This document shows, piece by piece, positions 1-64,000 of a stretch of 64,000 nucleotides of DNA. Position 1 is the stretch's first letter. Each line of letters opens with the position of its first letter. A program made the position numbers and the translations under genes. The stretch lies in NCBI GenBank assembly GCA_054601695.1, contig BAAHQB010000076.1, positions 682,001 to 746,000 on the forward strand, in the 5' to 3' direction. Below the pieces are notes generated by a model that saw nothing but the letters and a program-made list of their open reading frames with translations, was not told the origin of the DNA and ran no database searches. This DNA is from Amorphochlora amoebiformis (taxonomy: Eukaryota > Cercozoa > Chlorarachniophyceae).

Positions 1-15887
<15,887 letters not shown>

Positions 15888-15985
15888 CTTCGAATTAGTT
15901 TACATATCATTACTGAAAATATATATATATAGTGTGACGTTATATATACATATATAGATATGTATTTAGATATATATATATATAA

Positions 15986-16018
<33 letters not shown>

Positions 16019-16095
16019 ATATGTATGTGTGTATATATACATATATTATACTTATATATAGTGTATGTGTATATATATACACATCTACATAAATT

Positions 16096-16127
<32 letters not shown>

Positions 16128-16217
16128 ATATATATGCAAAAATAAATTATACACAATATACATTATACATTACATAATTTACCTAAGATTTAGATACCTA
16201 TGAACTGGTGTTAACCC

Positions 16218-16376
16218 TCAGGTTACCATATCTCTCACGATCAGCAAGTTTTCCATTGCAGCTTTTGTGTCGATGTTCGCTGGGGTTTTTGCGGCAGGAA
16301 GCATTTGACTAGCCTTTGCTGCGCGCACATTGATATGCCCGGGCGTTATCTCGTCATAATCGATAATTTGATTCAT
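16218..16376 (-). CDS. Small open frame, possible short gene or exon
   Basis: A 52-residue frame starts ATGAATCAA and ends at TGA. Its composition is mixed ([17 protein letters not shown], then an Ala/Lys-rich helix-like stretch) and is not repeat-derived, standing out from TA-rich flanks. I do not recognise it. It may belong with the open frame at 17705-17980, which is on the same strand, but no splice pair with matching phase was found. Confidence 0.35.
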   Translation of the reverse strand: MNQIIDYDEITPGHINVRAAKASQMLPAAKTPANIDTKAAMENLLIVRDMVT

Positions 16377-16433
16377 AATCGATAATTAACTTATCATCTA
16401 GCCGGCCGGTACTAGATGTATATATACACATAT

Positions 16434-16492
<59 letters not shown>

Positions 16493-16520
16493 TGTATATA
16501 ATATATATAATACATATATA

Positions 16521-16569
<49 letters not shown>

Positions 16570-16879
16570 ATTATATGTAACATATATATGTATATATATA
16601 TATACTAAACATATATATATATATGTGTGTGTGTGTGCGTGTATGCATAAATATATAGATACTAGTATTCGCTGGATACTATATGAGTCTAGATACTAGA
16701 GATATATCTAGAGATATCTAAGCTGTGGCTGGCCATGATTTGATAGTCTGTATACAAGTCCATAGCTAGTAGTAGTACTCTACATAGTACTAGTAATCAT
16801 ACGGATATGTAAAGATCTAGATCACATAGTCTACTAGTCTATAATAATATAGAATATCAACATTTAATGTAATAATATC

Positions 16880-16928
<49 letters not shown>

Positions 16929-17379
16929 ATATATATATATATATATACATATGTTATGTGTATTTGTTTCTAGATATATTGTACAACGTACGTAGGCAAC
17001 ACAACTTCATATATATAAAACTGCATACTAGACATGCGTACGCACATACATACATCACATAGGTACCACTAGTCCATACAACCAACATACAACCAACACA
17101 CGCTAGATTTGGATACGTATCAACATTAGTAATACACTTAACAACATGCGTATCAACATACGTACGTACGTACTATGTGCACTGTATATCAGTTGACATA
17201 CGTAAAACAGAAGTCAGAGTGTACACACAACGTTAACCGTTGTGATGTACGTACGTACGTATTAATTATAACACTACTCGGAATATATATGCTCTAGACT
17301 CTAGGTACAGAGGTACGATCCACAACATGCCGAGTCTGTGTACTGGATGTATGCTGAGATATCTATATATATATATGGT

Positions 17380-17441
<62 letters not shown>

Positions 17442-17542
17442 AACCGTTGTGATGTACGTATGTACGTATTAATTATCTAGACTCTAGGTACAGAGGTACG
17501 ATCCACAACATGCCGAGTCTGTGTACTGTATGCTGAGATATC

Positions 17543-17587
<45 letters not shown>

Positions 17588-17704
17588 TTTTTTTTTTTAA
17601 TTACCTTAATCACATGAGTATTACAAGATCTTATCATTTTTCTATACGGTAATTCTAGTAATTCAGTAGCAACTTGCTGTGTATACATGTTTAACGTTCA
17701 TGCA
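16377..17704. other. Non-coding stretch: TA arrays, CTAG-rich DNA and a direct duplication
   Basis: No gene seen. It holds TA arrays (16441-16560, 16885-16945, 17385-17438, 17549-17584) and CTAG-rich unique DNA (16655-16860). A segment of about 105-130 bases occurs twice, at 17232-17366 and 17439-17544, and shares gttaaccgttgtgatgtacg and ctctaggtacagaggtacga. Confidence 0.7.
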
Positions 17705-17980
17705 TCAGCTCCAGCAGCTGCCAACACACGTAAGATCTAGAGCATTCATCATGCTCCTCGTCATGCTCCGTTTACCTGCCCCCGGCTCGGCAACCCCACC
17801 GAGCTTCAAATAGTTGGATTCCAATAGGTGGGACGTTGACGGCTTATTTGCCTGTTCAAACGACTTCCATTTGACCGGAGAATAACCAGCTCTGAGCTTT
17901 GAGATGTTTGCTTGTGTGTAAGTCGCGCTGTAGCCGGGCGATCTGAGGTTCATATTGGTGTTCGAATTGGACGGAAACAT
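17705..17980 (-). CDS. Hypothetical 91-residue open frame
   Basis: ATG at 17980, TGA at 17705-17707. The protein is Ser/Asn/Lys-rich with balanced composition (MFPSNSNTNMNLRSPGYSAT at the start) and no repeat origin, so it is probably coding. No family is recognised. A second frame in the same DNA, after an AG at about 17947, reads as helix (IARLQRDLHTSKHLKAQ), so this could instead be an exon of a coiled-coil gene read in that frame. Confidence 0.4.
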   Translation of the reverse strand: MFPSNSNTNMNLRSPGYSATYTQANISKLRAGYSPVKWKSFEQANKPSTSHLLESNYLKLGGVAEPGAGKRSMTRSMMNALDLTCVGSCWS

Positions 17981-18027
17981 AATGAATGGATGTATGCATA
18001 TAATAATATTAGCAATGATGATAATAT

Positions 18028-18059
<32 letters not shown>

Positions 18060-18776
18060 GATATAGATATATCTTGTAAAAATCTATGTGCATGAAACGA
18101 TATGGTACCATATATACTGAAGTATATACATTGGGGTACAGTGGGAACAAGTTTACTGGCCGAGTAGGCTAAACCCATAAAACATACGCATCAGCCATGT
18201 GAATATTCAATGGTCCATTCAACATGTCACTCTGTATGACAGTCGTGACATTTCGTTATGTTAAGCGATATCGCGTATTCTATTATCGTGACATTTCGTT
18301 ATGTTACGCGATATCGCGTATTCTATTATGTGACTATCCTACAGATGTGTCATGTGTCTGTAATTCAACATCTGATAGTGAATTCGAGGGAATATAGAAA
18401 TCCCAGCACTATTCATCCTCGGGGTTTTACAACGAGGATGAACATGAGTGTATACCCTCCATGGTGCGTGTTACGTGCTATTTGCTGATCGTATGGGGTA
18501 TGCATGTATACCGGCCGTGAAATATGTAATATATACATGTACATAAATGCATATATATATATATATATATATATATCCGTGTGGATATATTTATACGTTC
18601 TATAAATATACACACACATATATACATATACATATACACATATGTATATATATATACATTATATATATATATATATATATATTTATTTGATACCCTCTCA
18701 CGCGCGTCCTTGTGCATCTCATCTGAGACAGTCTGACAACATAATAACTTTCCTCAAGATCTGTTCAAAACAGGTT
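17981..18776. other. Spacer with a 43-base tandem duplication
   Basis: No gene seen. Two adjacent copies of a segment containing gtgacatttcgttatgtta and the palindrome gcgatatcgc lie at about 18245-18288 and 18289-18331. TA/TG arrays follow at 18550-18680. Confidence 0.6.
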
Positions 18777-26230
<7,454 letters not shown>

Positions 26231-26459
26231 AGATTTCAAGTCAGACTTTCGAAATCAGAGGCTTTACGAACTCAAAAACAACAGGTTTTTGCCCTGTATA
26301 AAGCCACAATACCAACCTTGCGCGAGTTGCCCAGCATCTAAAAGCTGTAGAGGCAGCGGCAAGATCCGCCCAAGGCCGACAAAATCTGGGTTCCGAAATA
26401 ACAAAATATTTATTCGCTAGAATCCGAAATACCTTTTCGCCGGCTGTGGCGTGCTCGTC
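26231..26459. promoter_or_regulatory. Divergent promoter region, CAP-Gly gene / OSCA-type channel
   Basis: 229 bases separate the two start codons, which face away from each other. The sequence is unique with mixed composition and lacks the TA arrays found elsewhere. Its role as a shared promoter is inferred from gene arrangement; no TATA box or other element was recognised. Confidence 0.5.
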
Positions 26460-46237
<19,778 letters not shown>

Positions 46238-46892
46238 CCTATAACTTAATTGGAGGTGTCTACGGTGGGAGCCTTAGAAGATGAGACAAGTACAGCCGTA
46301 CACCGACACAGCCCTGGGAAGAGTTGATGTCATCACTGATCGGATGGTAGTCTACTAGATTAAACTTCCCTATGCCTCGGACCTGTATACTAGATATATC
46401 AGACGTCGGACGCCAGTATACACATGCGTATTGAGCCTTAAATTGGGATATACAGTAGTTTGGAAATTATCCAGATTATTACAAAGTTGGTCTGGCGGAT
46501 CAGATATACTTATTATCTAGATTTGGGCCAGAACTTTCAAATACATATCATGCCATGATACATATACATCACGTATCGTGTTTAATAATTAAGTGAATAT
46601 AATTATGTAAATACTAGAAATATAAGATCTAAAACTTCGGAAACTAATCCAGAAGACGATGTGGTACTCGAGCTGTGACTAGTGTGATCTACTAGATCTA
46701 GAAATGTGTCACGTCGACTCACGTGTCAGGATTTAACTATTCTACTAATCTAGGCTGTTGTCGCGACACATACTAGAGCTGCATGTAATACTACTTCTAC
46801 TAGTTCTACAAGTTACTACTCGTGGTTAGTACTTATACATTGCTCCACCATCTGAATAAGTGTAATTACTGATAATTGTTTTTTAAGCGGAA
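46238..46892. other. Convergent intergenic region, CTAG-rich
   Basis: Between the 3' ends of the channel and GnT-I genes. Unique-looking DNA without TA arrays but rich in CTAG and CTAGAT (for example 46360-46720). No coding frame with splice support was seen. A similar composition occurs at 16655-16860 and 56370-56720. Confidence 0.55.
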
Positions 46893-55338
<8,446 letters not shown>

Positions 55339-55538
55339 CTTTCAGTCGTTCCAACTGCAGTATTCTGTGGGCCGGTCGGGCGCCATTTACCGAATAATTA
55401 TCTTCGGATATTTGTTGATTTCATCGGACTGTATTATTAGGCGATTGTGCCTGATTCGGCATCTAAAAGAAAATATTTCTTCGCCCATTCTAACGACTCC
55501 CAAAGCATCCAAAACCAAACCACCGTTAAACTTTCCAC
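55339..55538. promoter_or_regulatory. Divergent promoter region, GnT-I / H2A.Z
   Basis: 200 bases of mixed-composition DNA between two start codons that face away from each other. The promoter role is inferred from arrangement; no defined element was recognised. A good minus-strand acceptor (actgcag) at about 55355 leaves open that GnT-I has an upstream leader exon. Confidence 0.45.
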
Positions 55539-56120
55539 ATGGTGAGAACCCCCGCCTACCGCGACACAGATCCGGCGCTGACAATCCCCTCCCACACCTA
55601 TCCCAGTCAGGTAAAGGCGGAGGAAAATCTAAGGGAGGAAAGGGCAAGTCCAAGGGTGGAAAGGGCAAGTCTAAGGGCGGCAAGAGAGCCCCCGTCTCGA
55701 GATCCACCCGAGCCGGTCTTCAGGTGAAAAGGCAATATCGTGCGACCTCTCAAGCTAATATCCTTGATAAACCCTCCTCAGTTCCCTGTCGGTCGTATTC
55801 ACCGTTTCCTTAAGAAGCGTGTCCAAGCCAACAACCGCGTTGGAGCTACCGCGGCAGTTTACAGTGCCGCCATCTTGGAATACCTCTGTGCCGAGGTTCT
55901 CGAGCTTGCTGGAAACGCTTCCAAGGACCTGAAGGTCAAGCGTATTACTCCTCGTCACCTTCAGCTTGCCATCCGCGGAGATGAAGAGCTCGACAAGCTC
56001 ATCCAGGCTACCATCGCTGGAGGAGGAGTTATCCCGCACATCCACAAGTCCCTAATCAACAAGTCCAAGCGGAAAAAGAAGAAAAAAATGCCGGTGAAGA
56101 GGAAGACCTCGCTCTACTAG
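55539..56120 (+). CDS. Histone H2A.Z variant
   Basis: Exons 55539-55541, 55607-55723 and 55782-56120; introns of 65 and 58 bases; 152 aa. The first coding exon is just ATG, followed at once by GTGAGA. The second begins SGKGGGKSK and ends SRSTRAGLQ, and the third opens [12 protein letters not shown]. The identification as H2A.Z rather than canonical H2A rests on [24 protein letters not shown], and the loop-1 region [15 protein letters not shown]. It replaces H2A in nucleosomes at promoters. The N-terminal tail carries three KSKGGKG-type repeats with many acetylatable lysines. The C-terminus extends about 15 residues beyond the usual end with a Lys/Arg-rich run (KSKRKKKKK). Its exons are GC-balanced and free of TA repeats. 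Confidence 0.97.
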
Positions 56121-56137
56121 GTCTCTTCGAAGCTTAC

Positions 56138-56276
56138 CTTCAACATCTGTTTAAGGTCTACGCTGGTTGGCGCTTGGAGCTCAGGTCTTGCAGCAAGATA
56201 GATCAGTGTAAATTTAGGATATTCGGGAAAATGGATCTTGATAGATGAGTTATGCAGTTTTGGAAGGGATGTCTAT
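56138..56276 (-). CDS. Possible coding exon antisense to the region downstream of H2A.Z
   Basis: Bounded by an AG (gatag) and a strong donor (AAG then gtaagc), this 139-base segment has an open minus frame of mixed composition (FPEYPKFTLIYLAARPEL in the middle). The next minus-strand acceptor is near 55355. There the frame that joins (LERLKDVRRTATA) differs from the GnT-I start frame and runs to a TAA just past 55243. If real, H2A.Z lies inside the intron of this gene. No family recognised. Confidence 0.3.
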
Positions 56277-57001
56277 CAGTGTATAGGAGAAAACACAACA
56301 GCTTTGTTCTGTGTTTGCGCAAAAAGTTTTCGTGATTATATATGTCCGAAGTTTCTCAGAACCATTTTTGCATTCTAGTCAAATCGATATTCTAGATATC
56401 GTACGGATATTGTGTATATAAATACTAGAACTAGTAGAAGTTGTAGATTTAATGTAGAACTAGTAGAATACTTCGATTCTAGACTTAGATAATCGATCTG
56501 GTAATATATCTAGATATAGGTTTTTTCCTAGTTCTAGTCGTAGTTAACGATTTCCTAGATTTCAGATACTATCAAATACCTATCTCTCGTCTCTAGATCT
56601 AGACGAATAGAATTGGTTAATCTAGTTAATGTATGGTAATGTGCACCTAATTAATATAAACTAGATAAAGTCTATATCTAGATATGTGTCCATGGCTAGA
56701 TGGCCAGTACATGTAAAATAATATAGATCGTATATATATATAGAAATACATTTTTTTTTGCTAATTAAATGTACCAAAACTATTTTGCATTCCAGCTATC
56801 ATTCGAATAAACTAGTAAATGCTCGCACGATACTAGTTCTAGAAACTCCAAAAAAGTATTTACCTGATTTTACTTCCTGCATCTACCGGCATGTTGAGGA
56901 CGGCGACAGGCCGGATCTACTGCAACTTCAGAATCGATAACTTAAGTTCATATAGTGATACCGTTACCGTAATTGCTGCACAATGATCTGGAGCGAGCGA
57001 G
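56277..57001. other. Spacer with CTAG-rich block and one possible minus-strand exon
   Basis: 56370-56720 is rich in CTAG/TCTAGA without a gene. 56864-56916 on the minus strand is bounded by AG and GTAAAT and reads IRPVAVLNMPVDAGSKI; it might belong with 56138-56276, but the phases do not join directly. Confidence 0.35.
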
Positions 57002-60764
<3,763 letters not shown>

Positions 60765-60768
<4 letters not shown>

Positions 60769-61131
60769 CTTAGCTTCTTTTGGGATTTCTGATTCCTCGT
60801 CTTCCCTGCCACCGATATCGACCTTGGAAAGCGGGGTCAAGCACCCGAAAAGGCAGGGGGGGGTACACCAGCGAATGGAGGGGGCAGGCGTTTTAAGGGA
60901 GGGAGGGTTGTGGGAGGGGTGCTGGGGTTTGAAGTCGTAGGATGTTGTTAGTATCCATGTTGCGTTGTAGCTGGGAGTTATTGTTTGAATATGTATGTGA
61001 GTGTTTTATGTGTATGCTGTATGTGTTTATATTTGTGTTGGAATATGCATGTTTGTATTTATGAATAGTTAACACGTACGTATTAACAATGTATATATGA
61101 TTTATATTGTATTGCATACACACACACACAA

Positions 61132-61167
<36 letters not shown>

Positions 61168-61193
61168 CTACAAATATCTATTAGTTATATTTG

Positions 61194-61239
<46 letters not shown>

Positions 61240-61310
61240 AATTATGTACCGTTGAAAGGCTTGGAAAACGCGGTTTGAGTCCAAACAATAGAGCTCCTAG
61301 ATATCATACG

Positions 61311-61354
<44 letters not shown>

Positions 61355-61525
61355 TTTATAACATAATATTTATGTTTTATACTACATGTATATGCATAAA
61401 TAATATCAAAATATATATGCATGTATATTTTCATTCAAGTGTATATGTAAATTTTTGCATATGTATATTATACACAGGAATATATTCATGTACACATCTA
61501 CGTGCGCGAAACAGATAAATCACCC

Positions 61526-61577
<52 letters not shown>

Positions 61578-61585
61578 AATAATAT

Positions 61586-61618
<33 letters not shown>

Positions 61619-61769
61619 GAATACATTCAAACATATGTATATATATGTGCGTGTGTGTGTATATTTGAACACTAGCCCTAACCCTGTAGGTACCTCTCCA
61701 AGTTTATATATGCAGCCTGGATCACCTTTGTCTTGAGATAGATATTTATCTGCACACTGACACAATTCC
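60765..61769 (-). CDS. 3' part of an unrecognised gene
   Basis: Exons in transcript order: 61694-61769, 61250-61296, 60869-60970, 60765-60822. The joined protein has 94 residues, starting [19 protein letters not shown], then [31 protein letters not shown], a Pro/Ser-rich stretch, and a basic end (KSQKKLR). Phases agree at every junction and the last intron is only 46 bases with a pyrimidine run. The 5' end is not found; the next exon upstream must lie beyond 61769 or outside the window. I do not recognise the family. The TGA overlaps the ATG assigned to VMA21 (ATGA), and the same last exon is open in the VMA21 frame. Confidence 0.6.
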
Positions 61770-61905
61770 CTATATTTATACATATATATATATATATTGT
61801 GCAATATACATATATATATATATATATATATACATACATACATATATATATATACACACACATATAATATATATATATATATATATATACATACATATAT
61901 ATATC

Positions 61906-61944
<39 letters not shown>

Positions 61945-61997
61945 ACATATACCATGCAACAGACACACACATATCTTTATATACATGTTATATTTGG

Positions 61998-62034
<37 letters not shown>

Positions 62035-62047
62035 TAGACATATGTAC

Positions 62048-62082
<35 letters not shown>

Positions 62083-62121
62083 TATGTATATGTATATATA
62101 TATATATGTATATATGTAACG

Positions 62122-62198
<77 letters not shown>

Positions 62199-62545
62199 AT
62201 AGTCTTATCTCTAACCTATTAAGTCTCTCTTCGCATTCTTATCCCTAACCCTAACCCAAGCCTATAGCGAAGGAATCACCCCACCTTAACCCTGTAGCCA
62301 AATTAGCGCCCCACCTTAGCCCTGCAGCTACGATGGTCTATATCGTAACGTGACCCTAACCCTAACCTGAATCATAACCCTATAGAATGCCAAGTCTACT
62401 TCGTATTCGTATCCCTAACCCAACGTATATATATATTATATCAATAATAGTTATAGTGTATATATATGTATATATGTGGGTGTATACCATAATCCTATAG
62501 AATGCTAAGTCTATTTCATAGTCGTATCCCTAACCCAATGTATAC

Positions 62546-62594
<49 letters not shown>

Positions 62595-62621
62595 ATATAT
62601 CAATAATAGTTATAATGTATA

Positions 62622-62669
<48 letters not shown>

Positions 62670-62706
62670 TATTATATATATATATATATATATAATATAT
62701 TTATAA

Positions 62707-62737
<31 letters not shown>

Positions 62738-62880
62738 CCATAATCCTAGAACTGCTAAGTCTATTTCGTAGGCGTATCCCTAACCCAATGTATACATGCA
62801 TGTATATATATATACATATATGTATATGTATACCATCCTATAGAATGCTAAGTCTATTTCGCAGTCATATCCCTAACCCA

Positions 62881-62916
<36 letters not shown>

Positions 62917-62967
62917 TGTCAATAATAGTTATATTGTGTAACTATACATATACATATAATGTATACA

Positions 62968-63020
<53 letters not shown>

Positions 63021-63348
63021 AGTATGTGTATGTGCATATATCTGCATACATGTATAATGTATTTATATATATATATATATATATAATAAAATATACGTAT
63101 AAGATATATATAATATATATACACAATATATATATGTATAAATGTATTTTATATATATACACACATATACATATATATATATTAATATCCACATTTACAT
63201 ATAAGTATATATAAATATATATACATATATAATATTTATAATACAAGTATATTTGATGCACACATAGGTACATATATATCTACACTACACACATGCACAA
63301 GCATATTTGGGAGAATTTGAAGTTTTGTTATCTGCTTTATCGTGAGGT
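61770..63348. repeat. Repeat-rich spacer or intron with telomeric-like and four-copy units
   Basis: TA arrays alternate with CCCTAA-like and hairpin-minisatellite DNA (62215-62345). A unit holding cctatagaatgctaagtct, cgtatccctaacccaatgta and often tcaataatagttata recurs at about 62368, 62484, 62737 and 62829, each time with TA arrays between. No exon seen. Confidence 0.7.
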
Positions 63349-63429
63349 TTACATGTCCACAGAGTCGATATCCTTTGATTTGGAGTCCATTCGCACATAC
63401 TCCTTGCATTTAATCTTGTCAAGTCGAGC
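63349..63429 (-). CDS. Last exon of a gene continuing to the right
   Basis: Acceptor ATAG at 63430-63433, then 26 codons (ARLDKIKCKEYVRMDSKS, ending IDSVDM) and TAA. Mixed, charged composition free of repeats. The phase at the start is 0 if the acceptor is right. The upstream exons were not found in 63430-64000, which is TA-rich. Family not recognised. Confidence 0.5.
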   Translation of the reverse strand, partial: ARLDKIKCKEYVRMDSKSKDIDSVDM

Positions 63430-63665
63430 CTATGTATAAATAATATAAGTGTATACATAATGTATGTATATATGTGTGTGTATATCTATATATTTAGATA
63501 GATATTTCTCTATATATTCACTTATTTATGTATTCGTTTATCTTATATAATGTATATTCATACATACATGTAATGTAGATAAGACTCATAGATCATCTAT
63601 GCAGAGTATACGCTTTATTTTGAGCACTTATATTTATATATGCACATATGCAATATATATACATA

Positions 63666-63701
<36 letters not shown>

Positions 63702-63863
63702 AACATAATACAATATGTATTAATAGATAAAACGTACATAAAATATACGTTAATATCATCTAAATAAGTGTATATGATATAAGTACATACATTATGAATA
63801 AAACATACATAAATATACGTGAATATCATCTAATTAAGTGCCTATGTATACGTACATACAATA

Positions 63864-63916
<53 letters not shown>

Positions 63917-63955
63917 GTCATCTAAATAAGTGCATATGATATACATACAATATGA

Positions 63956-63988
<33 letters not shown>

Positions 63989-64000
63989 GATATATGTCTA
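63430..64000. repeat. TA-rich DNA with a three-copy 70-base repeat
   Basis: Segments sharing atcatctaaataagtg, atgatat and acataca-tatgaata lie at about 63733-63800, 63805-63870 and 63913-63960, the last two separated by a TA array. No coding frame seen. Confidence 0.6.

Overview
This window is nuclear DNA from an intron-rich eukaryote, probably a protist; I cannot place the lineage. It carries a replication-coupled chromatin gene (histone H2A.Z), a Golgi glycosyltransferase (GnT-I), a V-ATPase assembly factor (VMA21), an OSCA/TMEM63-type channel and a CAP-Gly microtubule-binding coiled-coil protein. All are broken into small exons (24 to 340 bases) with GT-AG introns. Most of the bases are intron and spacer made of (TA)n arrays, with blocks of (CT)n/(GA)n, interstitial CCCTAA/TTAGGG repeats, a 30-base hairpin minisatellite and a tRNA-derived SINE-like family. 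Nothing bacterial, viral or CRISPR-like was seen. Almost all long open frames in the six-frame sense are TA-array translations (Tyr-Ile-Tyr-Ile) and are not genes.

Layout. 1-1388: TA-rich spacer. 1389-15887 (+): 24-exon coiled-coil protein with a Pro/Arg/Lys-rich middle. 16218-17980 (-): two small open frames, uncertain. 18777-26230 (-): 19-exon CAP-Gly/coiled-coil protein (dynactin p150-like). 26231-26459: divergent promoter region. 26460-46237 (+): about 30-exon OSCA/CSC1/TMEM63 channel. 46893-55338 (-): 16-exon GnT-I. 55339-55538: second divergent promoter region. 55539-56120 (+): H2A.Z. 56121-57001: spacer with possible minus-strand exons. 57002-60768 (-): VMA21. 60765-61769 (-): 3' part of an unrecognised gene whose stop overlaps the VMA21 start. 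61770-63348: repeat-rich spacer or intron. 63349-63429 (-): last exon of another gene that continues to the right.

How the gene models were built. I joined exons by reading AG|...|GT boundaries and requiring that codon phases agree at each junction. In the five main multi-exon genes the summed exon lengths are multiples of three (1671, 1524, 1974, 1623 and 390 bases). For GnT-I, the channel, VMA21, H2A.Z and the CAP-Gly protein, family motifs also run in the right order across junctions.

The most unusual feature is how the non-coding DNA relates to the exons. Several introns consist of degenerate telomeric repeat, and their splice sites look like one-base variants of the repeat unit. Short unique segments, including pieces of exons, are duplicated on either side of TA arrays, leaving decayed exon copies just upstream of the intact exon in the channel gene. 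All four SINE-like copies lie inside introns in the same orientation as the host gene.
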